From contig NZ_JAFIWB010000002.1 in assembly GCF_017163705.1 (NCBI RefSeq), positions 248,001-312,000 of the forward strand: DNA of 64,000 nucleotides, in the 5' to 3' direction. Origin of the DNA: Xanthomonas bonasiae (lineage in GTDB: Bacteria > Pseudomonadota > Gammaproteobacteria > Xanthomonadales > Xanthomonadaceae). Position 1 is the first letter of the stretch, and every line of letters begins with the position of its first letter. The position numbers and the translations under genes were made by a program. Under the pieces are notes generated by a model that saw only the letters and a program-made list of their open reading frames with translations, was not told the origin of the DNA and did not search any database. This document shows, one piece after another, positions 54,102-61,703 of this stretch.

Positions 54102-54956
54102 CTACTCCAACTGCTCGCGCGCGAACGCCGCGTCCAGCGCTTCCATCGCGTCGCGCGGCTTGAGCTTGGCGGCTTTTTCGAATGCGCCGGCAGCGGCGTC
54201 CTCGCGCTTGTCGCCGTGCAGCAGCAACAGCACATTGGCGTATTCGACATGTGCGATCGGCGCATCCGGCGTCAGCTTCAGCGCTTGCTGGATATGCTGT
54301 TCGGCGGTCGCGGCCTTGGCGCCGTAGGTGAGTCCGCCGATCATCGCGCCGACCTTGCCGATGATTTCGGCGTGGTACAGCGCCAGCGCCATGTGCGCCT
54401 CGGCGTGCTTGGGCTCCAGTTCCAGCGCGGCCTCCAGCGATTGCCGCACCTTGCCGGCGATGCCTTGCTTGAGCGCCTTGACGATGCTCAGCCCCTGGCT
54501 GTAACGGCCCAGCGCGAACGCGTGGCGATAGTGGCTGTTGGCCTCGTCCGGCAGCGCGGCGATCGCCGCTTCGGCCAGCGTCGCGGCCTGCTGCAGGCGT
54601 TGCAGTTTTTCCTTGTCGTCGTCGACCAGGTAGCTGGCGTGGATGCCCAGCGCCTTGACCGCGACCGAGGCGCCGAACACGCCCAGCGCCTGCCCGGCGC
54701 TGTACGCCTGCTGGAACTGGCCCTGGTGGAAGGCGCGCCAGGCCTCGATCAGCGCTGCTGACAGCGTCTGCGCATCGTGGCCCTTGCCGGCCTTGCCGGC
54801 GGCAGCGAGCAGCGCCTGCGCGCGGGCCGGGTCCGGGAACGGCTCGCGGTCGCCGGCGTGCAGCTTGGGCCAGGCTTTCTTCAGCGCCTCGCCCGGGTAG
54901 GCGTAGGCGTTGGCGTCGTACGGAAACGGCGCCCATGCGGTCGGTTTTGCTGCCAT
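54102..54956 (-). CDS. TPR-like helical repeat protein of unknown function (284 aa)
   Basis: Starts with the ATG at 54956 (MAAKPTAWAPFPYDANAYAYPGE). The second half shows TPR-like helix pairs: SLEAALELEPKHAEAHMALALYH and HIQQALKLTPDAPIAHVEYANVLLLL, ending with a KAAKLKPRDAMEALDAAFA helix. No signal peptide is present, so a cytoplasmic scaffold or chaperone-like role is plausible but unproven. It is divergent from the phasin-like gene with 143 bases between starts. Confidence 0.7.
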   Translation of the reverse strand: MAAKPTAWAPFPYDANAYAYPGEALKKAWPKLHAGDREPFPDPARAQALLAAAGKAGKGHDAQTLSAALIEAWRAFHQGQFQQAYSAGQALGVFGASVAVKALGIHASYLVDDDKEKLQRLQQAATLAEAAIAALPDEANSHYRHAFALGRYSQGLSIVKALKQGIAGKVRQSLEAALELEPKHAEAHMALALYHAEIIGKVGAMIGGLTYGAKAATAEQHIQQALKLTPDAPIAHVEYANVLLLLHGDKREDAAAGAFEKAAKLKPRDAMEALDAAFAREQLE

Positions 54957-55099
54957 GCCTGGCCTCCCTGGAGTTCGCGCCGAGCATGGCGCCGCGATGG
55001 CTGGCTGGCAAGCTGCACTGCGGATAGTGTGTTTGCTCAAGCCGCTGCCGCCAGCATGCGTCGCATCGGTGCCGCTGTCGGCATCCAAGGAGACCTGCG

Positions 55100-55507
55100 A
55101 TGGCGACCAAGAAGCGTTCCACCTCTGCACCCCGATCCGAGACCCTGGCGCCGCGGCACCTGTGGCTGGCCGGCCTGGGCCTGGTGTCGCTGACCCGCAA
55201 GCGTGCGCTGGCCGCGGCCGCCGATGCCGCCAGCGGCGCGACCACGTTGAAGGCGCTGGTGGCGCAGCTGGCCGACGGCGCCGAAAGCAGCGTGCGCGAG
55301 GGCGCTGCGGCGCTGCGCGGCCAGGTGCAACCGTTTAGCGCCGAGGTCGAGGCGCGGCTGCAGCCGGTGCTGGTCAAGCTGGGCCTGCAGCCCAGGCCAC
55401 GCGCCACGCCGCGCAAACGTGCGGCGGCGACCAAGACCGCGAAGCGGGCGACGAAGAAGACCGCTGCGCCACGCCGCGCGGCGAAGCGCAGCGCACGCTC
55501 GCCATAA
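55100..55507 (+). CDS. Phasin/PhaF-like protein with a lysine-rich histone-like tail (135 aa)
   Basis: The N-terminal part (APRHLWLAGLGLVSLTRKRALAAAADA and a following amphipathic helix) resembles the phasin domain of PhaI/PhaF polyhydroxyalkanoate granule proteins. The last about 35 residues are Lys/Arg/Ala/Thr-rich repeats (ATKTAKRATKKTAAPRRAAKRSA), like the DNA-binding tail of PhaF and AlgP. By analogy it could tie storage granules to the nucleoid. No pha genes are nearby, so a purely nucleoid-associated role is the alternative. Confidence 0.6.
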   Translation: MATKKRSTSAPRSETLAPRHLWLAGLGLVSLTRKRALAAAADAASGATTLKALVAQLADGAESSVREGAAALRGQVQPFSAEVEARLQPVLVKLGLQPRPRATPRKRAAATKTAKRATKKTAAPRRAAKRSARSP

Positions 55508-55581
55508 CAGCGCACGGCATCGCTGCCGGATGTGGGGCGCGTCGGGTGCGGGCACGGCGATCCGCGTGCCGCGTGCTGGAT

Positions 55582-55610
55582 GCTGTCGCGGCTGAAGCCG
55601 CTCCTATAGG
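55582..55610. repeat. Single REP arm
   Basis: GTCGCGGCTGAAGCCGCTCC with flanking bases, one arm of the REP family seen at 24.2 and 26.4 kb, here without its inverted partner. Confidence 0.75.
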
Positions 55611-55856
55611 GGCTTGCGGCAGGTCTGCCGGGTGCGCTGTGGGAGGGAGGTCAGTCCGGACTGTGACCGGAGCCGGGAAGATCCGCCGCTGTGACGGTCG
55701 CGGCTGGCGCCGCGCTTGGAAAGACGGTTGCCTGCCGGGTGGAAGGCGATATCTACAGAGGGGCGCCGCGAGCTGCTTGAACGCGTTGCGGTAGCAACAG
55801 GGCTATGCGGTCGATCCGCCAATGTGCCGATGGAGGCCGGCCACCACGTCGGCGCG
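55611..55856. other. Structured GC-rich non-coding stretch of unknown function
   Basis: With the REP arm this fills a 349-base gap between the phasin-like and DUF3037 genes. I see no convincing coding frame. It contains a CAGTCCGGACTG palindrome inside GGTC/GACC (55650-55669), a GCCGGGAAGATCCG segment, then GCCTGCCGGGTGGAAGGCG. Some of these pieces loosely recall cobalamin-riboswitch blocks (GGGA, ATCCGGCGCTG, CCTGCC), but order and spacing do not fit well. No plus-strand gene follows for it to control. Confidence 0.4.
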
Positions 55857-56249
55857 CTAGCGCGGCGTCCTGACCATGCGTTCGAGCAGATGCTCGACCA
55901 CGCGCTCGGGCTGGGTGGTGCGACCGACGTGCGCGGAGGACATCTGGATGATGGAGCTGCGCCGCGCGGTCAGCCAGTGGAAGCGCGCGCGCGGCGGCAG
56001 CAGTGCGATCGGGCCGGCATCGGCGTCGCCGCGGCAGATCGCCGGGATCGCGTCCAGGTACGGACGCAGGCGTTCGATGTCCAGGGTCGGGTCCAGCGCG
56101 TGCAGCCGTGCCGGCGCCAGTTCGATCGCCGCATGCAGCAGCTTGGAGGTCGGGCACGACACGATCACCCCGACGTTGACGAATTCCTCGCGCTCCACCC
56201 GCGGCACCACGCGGATGACCGCGTAGTCATACGTGTGCAGCGTGGGCAC
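55857..56249 (-). CDS. DUF3037 family protein, partner of the HipA-like kinase (130 aa)
   Basis: The GTG at 56249 gives PTLHTYDYAVIRVVPRVEREEFVNVGVIV, the conserved start of DUF3037 (PF11236 type). The remainder carries AIELAPARLHALDPTLDIERLRPYLDAIPAI and a late RSSIIQMSSAHVG block. Its start overlaps the 3' end of the kinase-like gene by 23 bases, so the two are produced together. No catalytic motif is visible. The pairing with HipA-like kinases recurs in bacteria as far as I know, which points to a shared function. Confidence 0.8.
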   Translation of the reverse strand: MPTLHTYDYAVIRVVPRVEREEFVNVGVIVSCPTSKLLHAAIELAPARLHALDPTLDIERLRPYLDAIPAICRGDADAGPIALLPPRARFHWLTARRSSIIQMSSAHVGRTTQPERVVEHLLERMVRTPR

Positions 56250-57003
56250 GGAGCGCCTCCTCGACGAATGCGGCGCGCAGTAGCAGCCGCTGCTTGAGGT
56301 AATCGGCATAGGCCTGGCGATGCGCGTCCACGCTCGCGAAGCTGGCTTCGGCCTGCAGCCATGCGTCCGGGATCTGCGCCACGATCGCGTCGATGACCGC
56401 ATCGGTCAGCCGCGGCGCCAGTTCCGCGTCGGCCTGGGCGATGGCGCTGGCGTAGGGCAGCAGCACGTGGTCGCGGATGCGCGCGAACGGCGAGGCGCAG
56501 GCGCTGCCGGCGTGTTCCCAGTCGTGATGGAAATACAGCGCCGCGCCGTGGTCGATCAGCATCAGCTTGCCGTGCCAGACCATCAGGTTGGTATTGCGCG
56601 CGGTGCGGTCGACATTGGTGACGAAGGCGTCGAACCAGACGATCGCCGAGGCCAGTGCCGGGTCCGGGCGCAAGGCGGCCGGGTCGTAGTTGATCGCGCC
56701 GGGCAGGTAGTCCAGCGCCAGGTTGAGGCCCTCGCTAGCGCGGATCAGGTCCTGGATTTCCGGATCCGGCTCGGTGCGCGCGAACTCGCGGTCGAGCAGC
56801 GCGAACACCAGTTCCGGCATCGGCAGGCCCAGCGCACGCGCCAGTTCGCCGCCCAGCAGTTCGGCGATCAACGCCTTCGGGCCTTGGCCGGCGCCACGGA
56901 ACTTCAGCACGTACAGGCCGTCGTCGTCGGCCTCGACCACCGCCGGCAGCGAGCCGCCTTCGCGCAGCGGGGTCACGTAGCGGGTGGCGACGACGGTTCT
57001 CAC
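56227..57003 (-). CDS. HipA-like kinase domain protein (258 aa)
   Basis: A stand-alone HipA-type kinase fold (HipA_2/PF20613 type) without the N-terminal subdomain of true HipA. Visible kinase parts: YVLKFRGAG with the ATP lysine Lys34, an Asn/Asp-rich catalytic loop NVDRTARNTNL (Asp132, Asn137) and metal-binding LIDHG (Asp151). All key residues are intact, so it may phosphorylate a protein or nucleotide target. The start is the GTG at 57003. It is directly followed by, and overlaps, the DUF3037 gene. There is no HipB-like antitoxin, so a classical HipBA toxin-antitoxin pair is not present. Confidence 0.8.
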   Translation of the reverse strand: MRTVVATRYVTPLREGGSLPAVVEADDDGLYVLKFRGAGQGPKALIAELLGGELARALGLPMPELVFALLDREFARTEPDPEIQDLIRASEGLNLALDYLPGAINYDPAALRPDPALASAIVWFDAFVTNVDRTARNTNLMVWHGKLMLIDHGAALYFHHDWEHAGSACASPFARIRDHVLLPYASAIAQADAELAPRLTDAVIDAIVAQIPDAWLQAEASFASVDAHRQAYADYLKQRLLLRAAFVEEALRAHAAHV

Positions 57004-57134
57004 GCGGATTCCGGGCGGCGAGGGCAGGGCGGCAAGCCTAGCCGATGCCGGCCGCGCTTGGCGAATCGCTGCGCGCGGCGCACCTGGGACCTGGCGTCGC
57101 GTCGTCGCCTGCTGGGTGGGCGCGTTCCCCGCGC

Positions 57135-57761
57135 TCAGTCCAGATAGGCCTGCATCAGCGTGGCCAGGTGCGCGCGCTCGGCCTCGCGCAGGAACGGACT
57201 GATCAGCAGCATCACCTGCACGATGCCGTGACGGATCGCCAATTGCTCGTCCTTTTCGCCGCGCGCGGCGGCGTAGTTGAGCCAGAACGTGGCCACCACC
57301 AGCACGTTGGTGGCGATGCCGCCCAGTTCCTGCGCGGTGGCGCGCATCGCCCCGGCCTGCGCCAGGCCCTGGAACACCGCCTGGGTGCTGTCGTCGGCGC
57401 GGCGCAGGATGCGCGCGAAGCGCAGGCGCAGGCGTCGGCTGCGGCTGAGGATTTCGATCAGGTCGCGGTACAGGAAGCGGTAGTCCCAGATGCACTCGAA
57501 CACCAGGTGCAGCTGCAGCCAGATGTCCTCCAGCCCGGGCAGGCGCGCGCTCGGCAACTCCAGCGCCGCGTCCATACGCTCCTCGTAGCGCGCGAACAGG
57601 TGCTCGATGATGTCGTCCTTGTTGCGGAAGTGGTAGTACAGGTTGCCCGGGCTGATCTCCAGCTCGTCGGCGATATGGTTGGTGGTGACGTGCGGCTCGC
57701 CCTGCGCGTTGAACATCGCCAGGGCCGTGTCGAGAATGCGCCGGCGGGTGTCGCGCGCCAT
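57135..57761 (-). CDS. TetR-family regulator coupled to an acyl-CoA-binding protein (208 aa)
   Basis: N-terminal TetR helix-turn-helix (ILDTALAMFNAQGEPHVTTNHIADELEISPGNLYYHFRNKDDII). The C-terminal ligand domain is rich in aromatic and Leu residues (FECIWDYRFLYRDLIEIL). Its ATG overlaps the stop of the acyl-CoA-binding protein gene as TGATG, a strong sign of coupled translation. This suggests, without proof, that it senses acyl-CoA or fatty acids. Confidence 0.88.
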   Translation of the reverse strand: MARDTRRRILDTALAMFNAQGEPHVTTNHIADELEISPGNLYYHFRNKDDIIEHLFARYEERMDAALELPSARLPGLEDIWLQLHLVFECIWDYRFLYRDLIEILSRSRRLRLRFARILRRADDSTQAVFQGLAQAGAMRATAQELGGIATNVLVVATFWLNYAAARGEKDEQLAIRHGIVQVMLLISPFLREAERAHLATLMQAYLD

Positions 57762-58018
57762 CAGGCCAGCAGCTTCTTCACCAGGTCCACGTACTTCTTC
57801 TGCGCCTCGGCCTGCGGCATGCCCTTGAGCTTGGCCCAGGCCTCGTACTTGGCGGTGCCGACGAAGTCGAAGAACCCCGGCTTGGCGCCGGCGACGTCGC
57901 CTTCCGCGCCCTGTTTGTACAGCGCGTACAGGCGCAGCAAGGTGTCGTTGTCGGGACGCTCCTCGCGCTGCTTGATGTCCTTGGCCGCTTTTTCGAAGGC
58001 CGCCTTGATGTCTGCCAT
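57761..58018 (-). CDS. Acyl-CoA-binding protein (85 aa)
   Basis: An ACBP four-helix bundle, starting MADIKAAFEKAAKDIKQ, with LRLYALYKQGAEGDV (Tyr and Lys that touch CoA) and KYEAWAKLKGMPQAEAQKKYVDLVKKL. It binds medium- to long-chain acyl-CoA in the cytoplasm and acts as a pool former or carrier. ACBP is common in eukaryotes but patchy in bacteria. The ATG at 58018 is chosen because upstream codons do not fit the family. It precedes and overlaps the TetR gene. Confidence 0.92.
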   Translation of the reverse strand: MADIKAAFEKAAKDIKQREERPDNDTLLRLYALYKQGAEGDVAGAKPGFFDFVGTAKYEAWAKLKGMPQAEAQKKYVDLVKKLLA

Positions 58019-58115
58019 GTCGCTGCTCCCACCCGGATCGGGACGCATCACAGCACGCGCGACCGGTCCGGTCAACGCGGGCGTCAGGGGCGCGCGTTCG
58101 CCCGGTGGTGGTACG

Positions 58116-58847
58116 TCAGGCGACCGGTGCCGCGTGCAGTTCCGCGCTGGCCTGGGTCTGCGCCTGCCGCGCCAGCGATGCCTTGGCGGCGATGGAGCGG
58201 ATGGCGTCGGTCACATCGGCGAGCGGGACGTGGCTGCTCAGCCGCTGGAACGTGTCGCGGCTGTTGTAGCCGGATCCGTCCTTCAGATATTGCTCGTACA
58301 TCGCCAGCAGTTCGGTGCAGGCGGCGGTCAGGGTGTCCACGTTGCCCCTGGCCAGGGCGTGGCCGATCTGGTCCAGGCTGTGCAGGCAGTCGGAGAGCCA
58401 ATGCAGGTCGTAGCGCGCGCTGCTCAGCTCCGGCGCGTTGTGGCCGCGGCTGTAGGCGCTGTAGCGGCGGATGCTCCGGGCCACCCGCGCCACATGCGCG
58501 AGCAGCGTGCCGATCTCCGCGGAAATGTCCAGGCGTTCCATCACCAGGATCGGCACCGGTGGCCGCTCCACGGCCTGCTCGGCCGGCGGCGCGTCCTGCT
58601 GCGCCTGCAGTTCCAGCGTCTGCCGCAGGCTGGCGTAGGCCTGTTGCAGCGCCTCCAGCTCGCGCGCGCTGACGGCCGCACGCGCCTTCATCTGCGACAG
58701 CGCGGCCTGGTGGCGGGCGAGGCTGTCCTGCACGCTGGCCTGTTGTTGTTGTTCGCGGCGCAGGCGGCCGAAGAAGACCCAGGCGAGAACGGTGGCGGTG
58801 ATCGCCCAGAGCGCGACGGCGGGAGTCAGGTAGATCAGGATGCCCAT
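58116..58847 (-). CDS. Membrane-anchored coiled-coil protein of unknown function (243 aa)
   Basis: An N-terminal membrane helix (LTPAVALWAITATVLAWVFFG) is followed by a Gln/Ala-rich coiled coil (about residues 30-85) and a helical domain with LDISAEIGTLLAHVARVARSIRRYSAYSRGHNAPEL. The design resembles small membrane-associated signalling or cytoskeletal adaptors, but no family is recognised. It lies 97 bases upstream of the ACBP gene in the same direction and may share its transcript. Confidence 0.65.
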   Translation of the reverse strand: MGILIYLTPAVALWAITATVLAWVFFGRLRREQQQQASVQDSLARHQAALSQMKARAAVSARELEALQQAYASLRQTLELQAQQDAPPAEQAVERPPVPILVMERLDISAEIGTLLAHVARVARSIRRYSAYSRGHNAPELSSARYDLHWLSDCLHSLDQIGHALARGNVDTLTAACTELLAMYEQYLKDGSGYNSRDTFQRLSSHVPLADVTDAIRSIAAKASLARQAQTQASAELHAAPVA

Positions 58848-59004
58848 GAAGGCTCCTCGAAACGTTGCATCTCTTGTCGGCGCCGGTTCGACGATCTTGA
58901 GCCCGCGTGTCGCAAGGCGTGACCGCGTTCCAGTTGAGCGCCGTTCGCGCGCGATCCGGGTGGCCGCGGATGTGGCGCCCGCGAGGGCGGCGGCTTGGCC
59001 TGCG

Positions 59005-60537
59005 CTATTTGCCCAGCCTGGTCAGGACCGCGTTGACTTCGTATTCCCTGGGCACCTCCCCGGTACAGCCGCCGGCGCGCCGATAGACGCAGTAGGCCTT
59101 GCTGGAGCACCCCAGCAGTGCGTATTCCGGGGCCAGCGGCGGGGCCTGTGCGACCGACAGCACGGTGTCGTAGGCGCTGCGGTAACGCAATGCGGCGGCG
59201 TGGTCGTCGCGCGTGTCGAACAGGTAGATCGGGGTCTGGCGACCGTACAGGGCGTAGGCGGCGCTCAGTGGATTCGGTGGCCGGTACAACGCCATTCCGC
59301 AGGTGTCAGGGTCGGCGCCGGCCAGTTGCATCGCCGCGATCAAGGGGCGCCCGGATTTCCAGTAGCGTTTCACCGGCCCGGTAGTGGCCACCAGCAGCGA
59401 GGCCAGCAGCCACAGCAGCAGCGCCTGCCCGCACAGACGCTGCAGACGCAGATCGTCGCCGGCAGCGCGGCGCTGCAGCGCGTCGACGGTGCCGAACGCG
59501 GCCAGCACCACCAGCAGCGTGGTGGACAGCAGGACGAAGCGGTATTCCTTGTGCGGGATCAACGAATGCATCAACAGGTTGACCAGCGCCACCGCCAGCA
59601 GGACCGGGTAGCGCCGCGCGCCGAGGATGGCCAGCGGCACGATGCCCAGCGCCGCGAGCCGCCACTGGTTGCAGATCCGGGTCAGATACCAGTACGCCGG
59701 TTTGGTGCCGAAGCTGGCGCTTTTCTGCTCCACCAGGTTGATGTGGAAGTTGGCGTAGATCCAGCGCAACGGCGGCTGTCCTGCGACCAGCATGTCCACC
59801 GCCGCATCCACGCCCAGGCCGAGCAGGCCACCGGCCGCCAGCCACAGCCAGTCACGCCAGCGCAGGCCGCAGGCCCAGGCCGCGAGCACGAACAGCGCCG
59901 GCGCCAGCTGGAAGCGCGCCGAGAAGCACAGGCCGAGCAGCAACCCGGCGCCTGCGTAGGTGGCCCGGGTGCGCTGCGCCAACGGCCGCGTGAGCAACAG
60001 CGCGGCCGGAAAGAACAGCGCCATCGCCACCGGTTCGGACATCGCCCGCGGCCCGAAATAGACCAGTTCGGCCCAGATCGCGGCGACCACGCCGGCCATC
60101 GCGCCATGCAGCCGCGACAGGCGCATCCCCATGCCGGTGGCGCAGGCGACGGTGGACAGCGACAGCAGCACCAGCATCAGGCGCGGCAATGCCAATGTCA
60201 GGCCGCCGTCGGGCGTCAGCCAGGCGCCCAGCCGCATCGGCATGGCCAGCAAGGCGGGGATCAGCCAGGTGCGGATGCCGTCGCGGTATTCCCATGCCAC
60301 GACCCAGTGCCCGAACACGAGGCGATGCGCCGGTTCCAGGTATTGCCAGATCTCGTCGGGGTGGTGGTAGTTGCTCGGCACCATCGCCAGCAGCCGCAGC
60401 AGCAGCGCCAGCCCCAGCACGCCTGCGAACATGCGCCGATCGGTGGACCACCACCACGCCAGGCGCGAGACGCCCGGCGTGCTGCCAACCGGCGGCCGGA
60501 GTTGCGCCGCAGGCGAACCGGACATGGGCGGGCGCAT
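59005..60537 (-). CDS. GT22-like polyprenol-dependent mannosyltransferase (510 aa)
   Basis: A polytopic membrane protein with about ten hydrophobic helices. The first luminal loop carries YHHPDEIWQYLEPAHRLVFG, the conserved acidic motif of GT22 alpha-mannosyltransferases (PIG-B/ALG9/ALG12 family). A later HKEYRFVLLS block matches their second signature. Such enzymes use a polyprenyl-phosphate sugar donor, here plausibly made by the GT2-GtrA protein encoded directly upstream. The start (60537) overlaps that gene's stop as TGATG. The C-terminal about 100 residues form a soluble domain with several cysteines. The glycan target is unknown. Confidence 0.82.
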   Translation of the reverse strand: MRPPMSGSPAAQLRPPVGSTPGVSRLAWWWSTDRRMFAGVLGLALLLRLLAMVPSNYHHPDEIWQYLEPAHRLVFGHWVVAWEYRDGIRTWLIPALLAMPMRLGAWLTPDGGLTLALPRLMLVLLSLSTVACATGMGMRLSRLHGAMAGVVAAIWAELVYFGPRAMSEPVAMALFFPAALLLTRPLAQRTRATYAGAGLLLGLCFSARFQLAPALFVLAAWACGLRWRDWLWLAAGGLLGLGVDAAVDMLVAGQPPLRWIYANFHINLVEQKSASFGTKPAYWYLTRICNQWRLAALGIVPLAILGARRYPVLLAVALVNLLMHSLIPHKEYRFVLLSTTLLVVLAAFGTVDALQRRAAGDDLRLQRLCGQALLLWLLASLLVATTGPVKRYWKSGRPLIAAMQLAGADPDTCGMALYRPPNPLSAAYALYGRQTPIYLFDTRDDHAAALRYRSAYDTVLSVAQAPPLAPEYALLGCSSKAYCVYRRAGGCTGEVPREYEVNAVLTRLGK

Positions 60538-61703
60538 CAGCGCGACGACACGCGCAGCTCGACCGCCACCGCCGCGGCTTGCGGCGGATTCAACGTCGAC
60601 GACCATGCCGTGCGCTTGGCCGCGTGATAGTTCCACAACGCGGCGGCCACGCTGCCGGCGCCCGCCGCCAGCGCCCAGTTGACGCCGGCCGCGTGCAAGG
60701 CCCAGCCGATGCTTTCGTTGACGAACGCACCGAACATGCAGGCCAGATAGAACATCAGCAGGCCGCTGAGCATGCGTGCGCCACGTAGGCGGCAGTGGCG
60801 AAACGTCAGGATGTTGTTCATCAGGAAATTGCAGGTCATCGCCGCCATGATCGCCACCAGTTGCCCGACCCAGAACGGGCAGCCGGCATGCAGCAGCGCC
60901 CACAACGCCGTCAGGTGCACTGCCAGGCCGCCCAGCCCGACCGCGAAGAACAAGGCCATCTGCGCCGGCAGCAGCCCGCGCGTGCGCTTTTCCAGCAGCA
61001 GGGTCAGCAGGTCGGCCACCACGCGCGGATCCATCTTGGACACGCCGCCGCGGCGCTCGCCCAGTTGCGTGGGCACCTCGGCGGTGTTCGGGCGGCGGCG
61101 GCCGGAGGCCACCACGTCCACCAGGATCTTGAAGCCGAGCCCGGACAGGTGCGGACGCACGTCGGCGTACCAGTCGCGGGTCATCGCAAAGCAGCCGCTC
61201 ATCGGATCGGCCAGCCGCGCGCCGAGCAGCAATTGGGTCAGGCGGACCGCACCGCGGCTCATCGCATGCCGCACCACGCCCAGCCCGGAGCTGCGGCTGT
61301 GCAGATAGCGGCTGGCCACCACGACGTCCTGTCGGCCCTGCTCGAGGAGCCGGAACATCTGTGCGATCAGGCGCGGATCGTGTTGGCCATCGCCGTCCAT
61401 GATCGCCAGGTACTGTCCATGCGCCGCATCCCATCCGGCGATCGCCGCGGAGGCCAGTCCTCGGCCTTCGCGCCGCCGCAGCAGGCGGATCTGGGGCGTG
61501 TGCGCGGCACAGGCCAGGACCGCCTGCGCGGTGAGCTCGTCGTGCGAATCGTCCACCACCACGATCTCGTGATAGATGCCGGCCATCGTTGCGGAGAGTT
61601 CGTCCAGGACGCCAGCGATGGCGTCCGACTCGTCCAGCGTGCAGATCACCACGGACAACCTTGGACTGGAAGAGCAGGGGGAAGCGGTGCCGATGGACGA
61701 CAT
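60537..61703 (-). CDS. Dolichol-phosphate-mannose-synthase-like GT2 with C-terminal GtrA domain (388 aa)
   Basis: The N-terminal GT2 domain (residues about 15-240) contains LSVVICTLDESDAI, EIVVVDDSHDE, AIMDGDGQHDP with the DxD metal site, and an LADPMSGCFAMTRD block typical of DPM1. The C-terminal GtrA-like domain (about 265-385) has four membrane helices (FAVGLGGLAVHLTALWALL, FLMNNILTFRH). Together it would make polyprenyl-phosphate-mannose (or a related sugar) and possibly flip it, feeding the GT22 enzyme coupled to it. The ATG at 61703 is chosen because the segment before it is low-complexity. Confidence 0.88.
   Translation of the reverse strand: MSSIGTASPCSSSPRLSVVICTLDESDAIAGVLDELSATMAGIYHEIVVVDDSHDELTAQAVLACAAHTPQIRLLRRREGRGLASAAIAGWDAAHGQYLAIMDGDGQHDPRLIAQMFRLLEQGRQDVVVASRYLHSRSSGLGVVRHAMSRGAVRLTQLLLGARLADPMSGCFAMTRDWYADVRPHLSGLGFKILVDVVASGRRRPNTAEVPTQLGERRGGVSKMDPRVVADLLTLLLEKRTRGLLPAQMALFFAVGLGGLAVHLTALWALLHAGCPFWVGQLVAIMAAMTCNFLMNNILTFRHCRLRGARMLSGLLMFYLACMFGAFVNESIGWALHAAGVNWALAAGAGSVAAALWNYHAAKRTAWSSTLNPPQAAAVAVELRVSSR

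Noticed and set aside
55620-55760. Cobalamin riboswitch or RNase P RNA
   Set aside because: Only loose fragments resemble the conserved blocks. Spacing is wrong, the length is too short for RNase P, and no downstream gene fits. Kept only as an unexplained structured stretch.
56227-57003. Classical HipBA toxin-antitoxin system
   Set aside because: No HipB-type helix-turn-helix gene is adjacent, and the kinase lacks the N-terminal subdomain of HipA. The partner is DUF3037.
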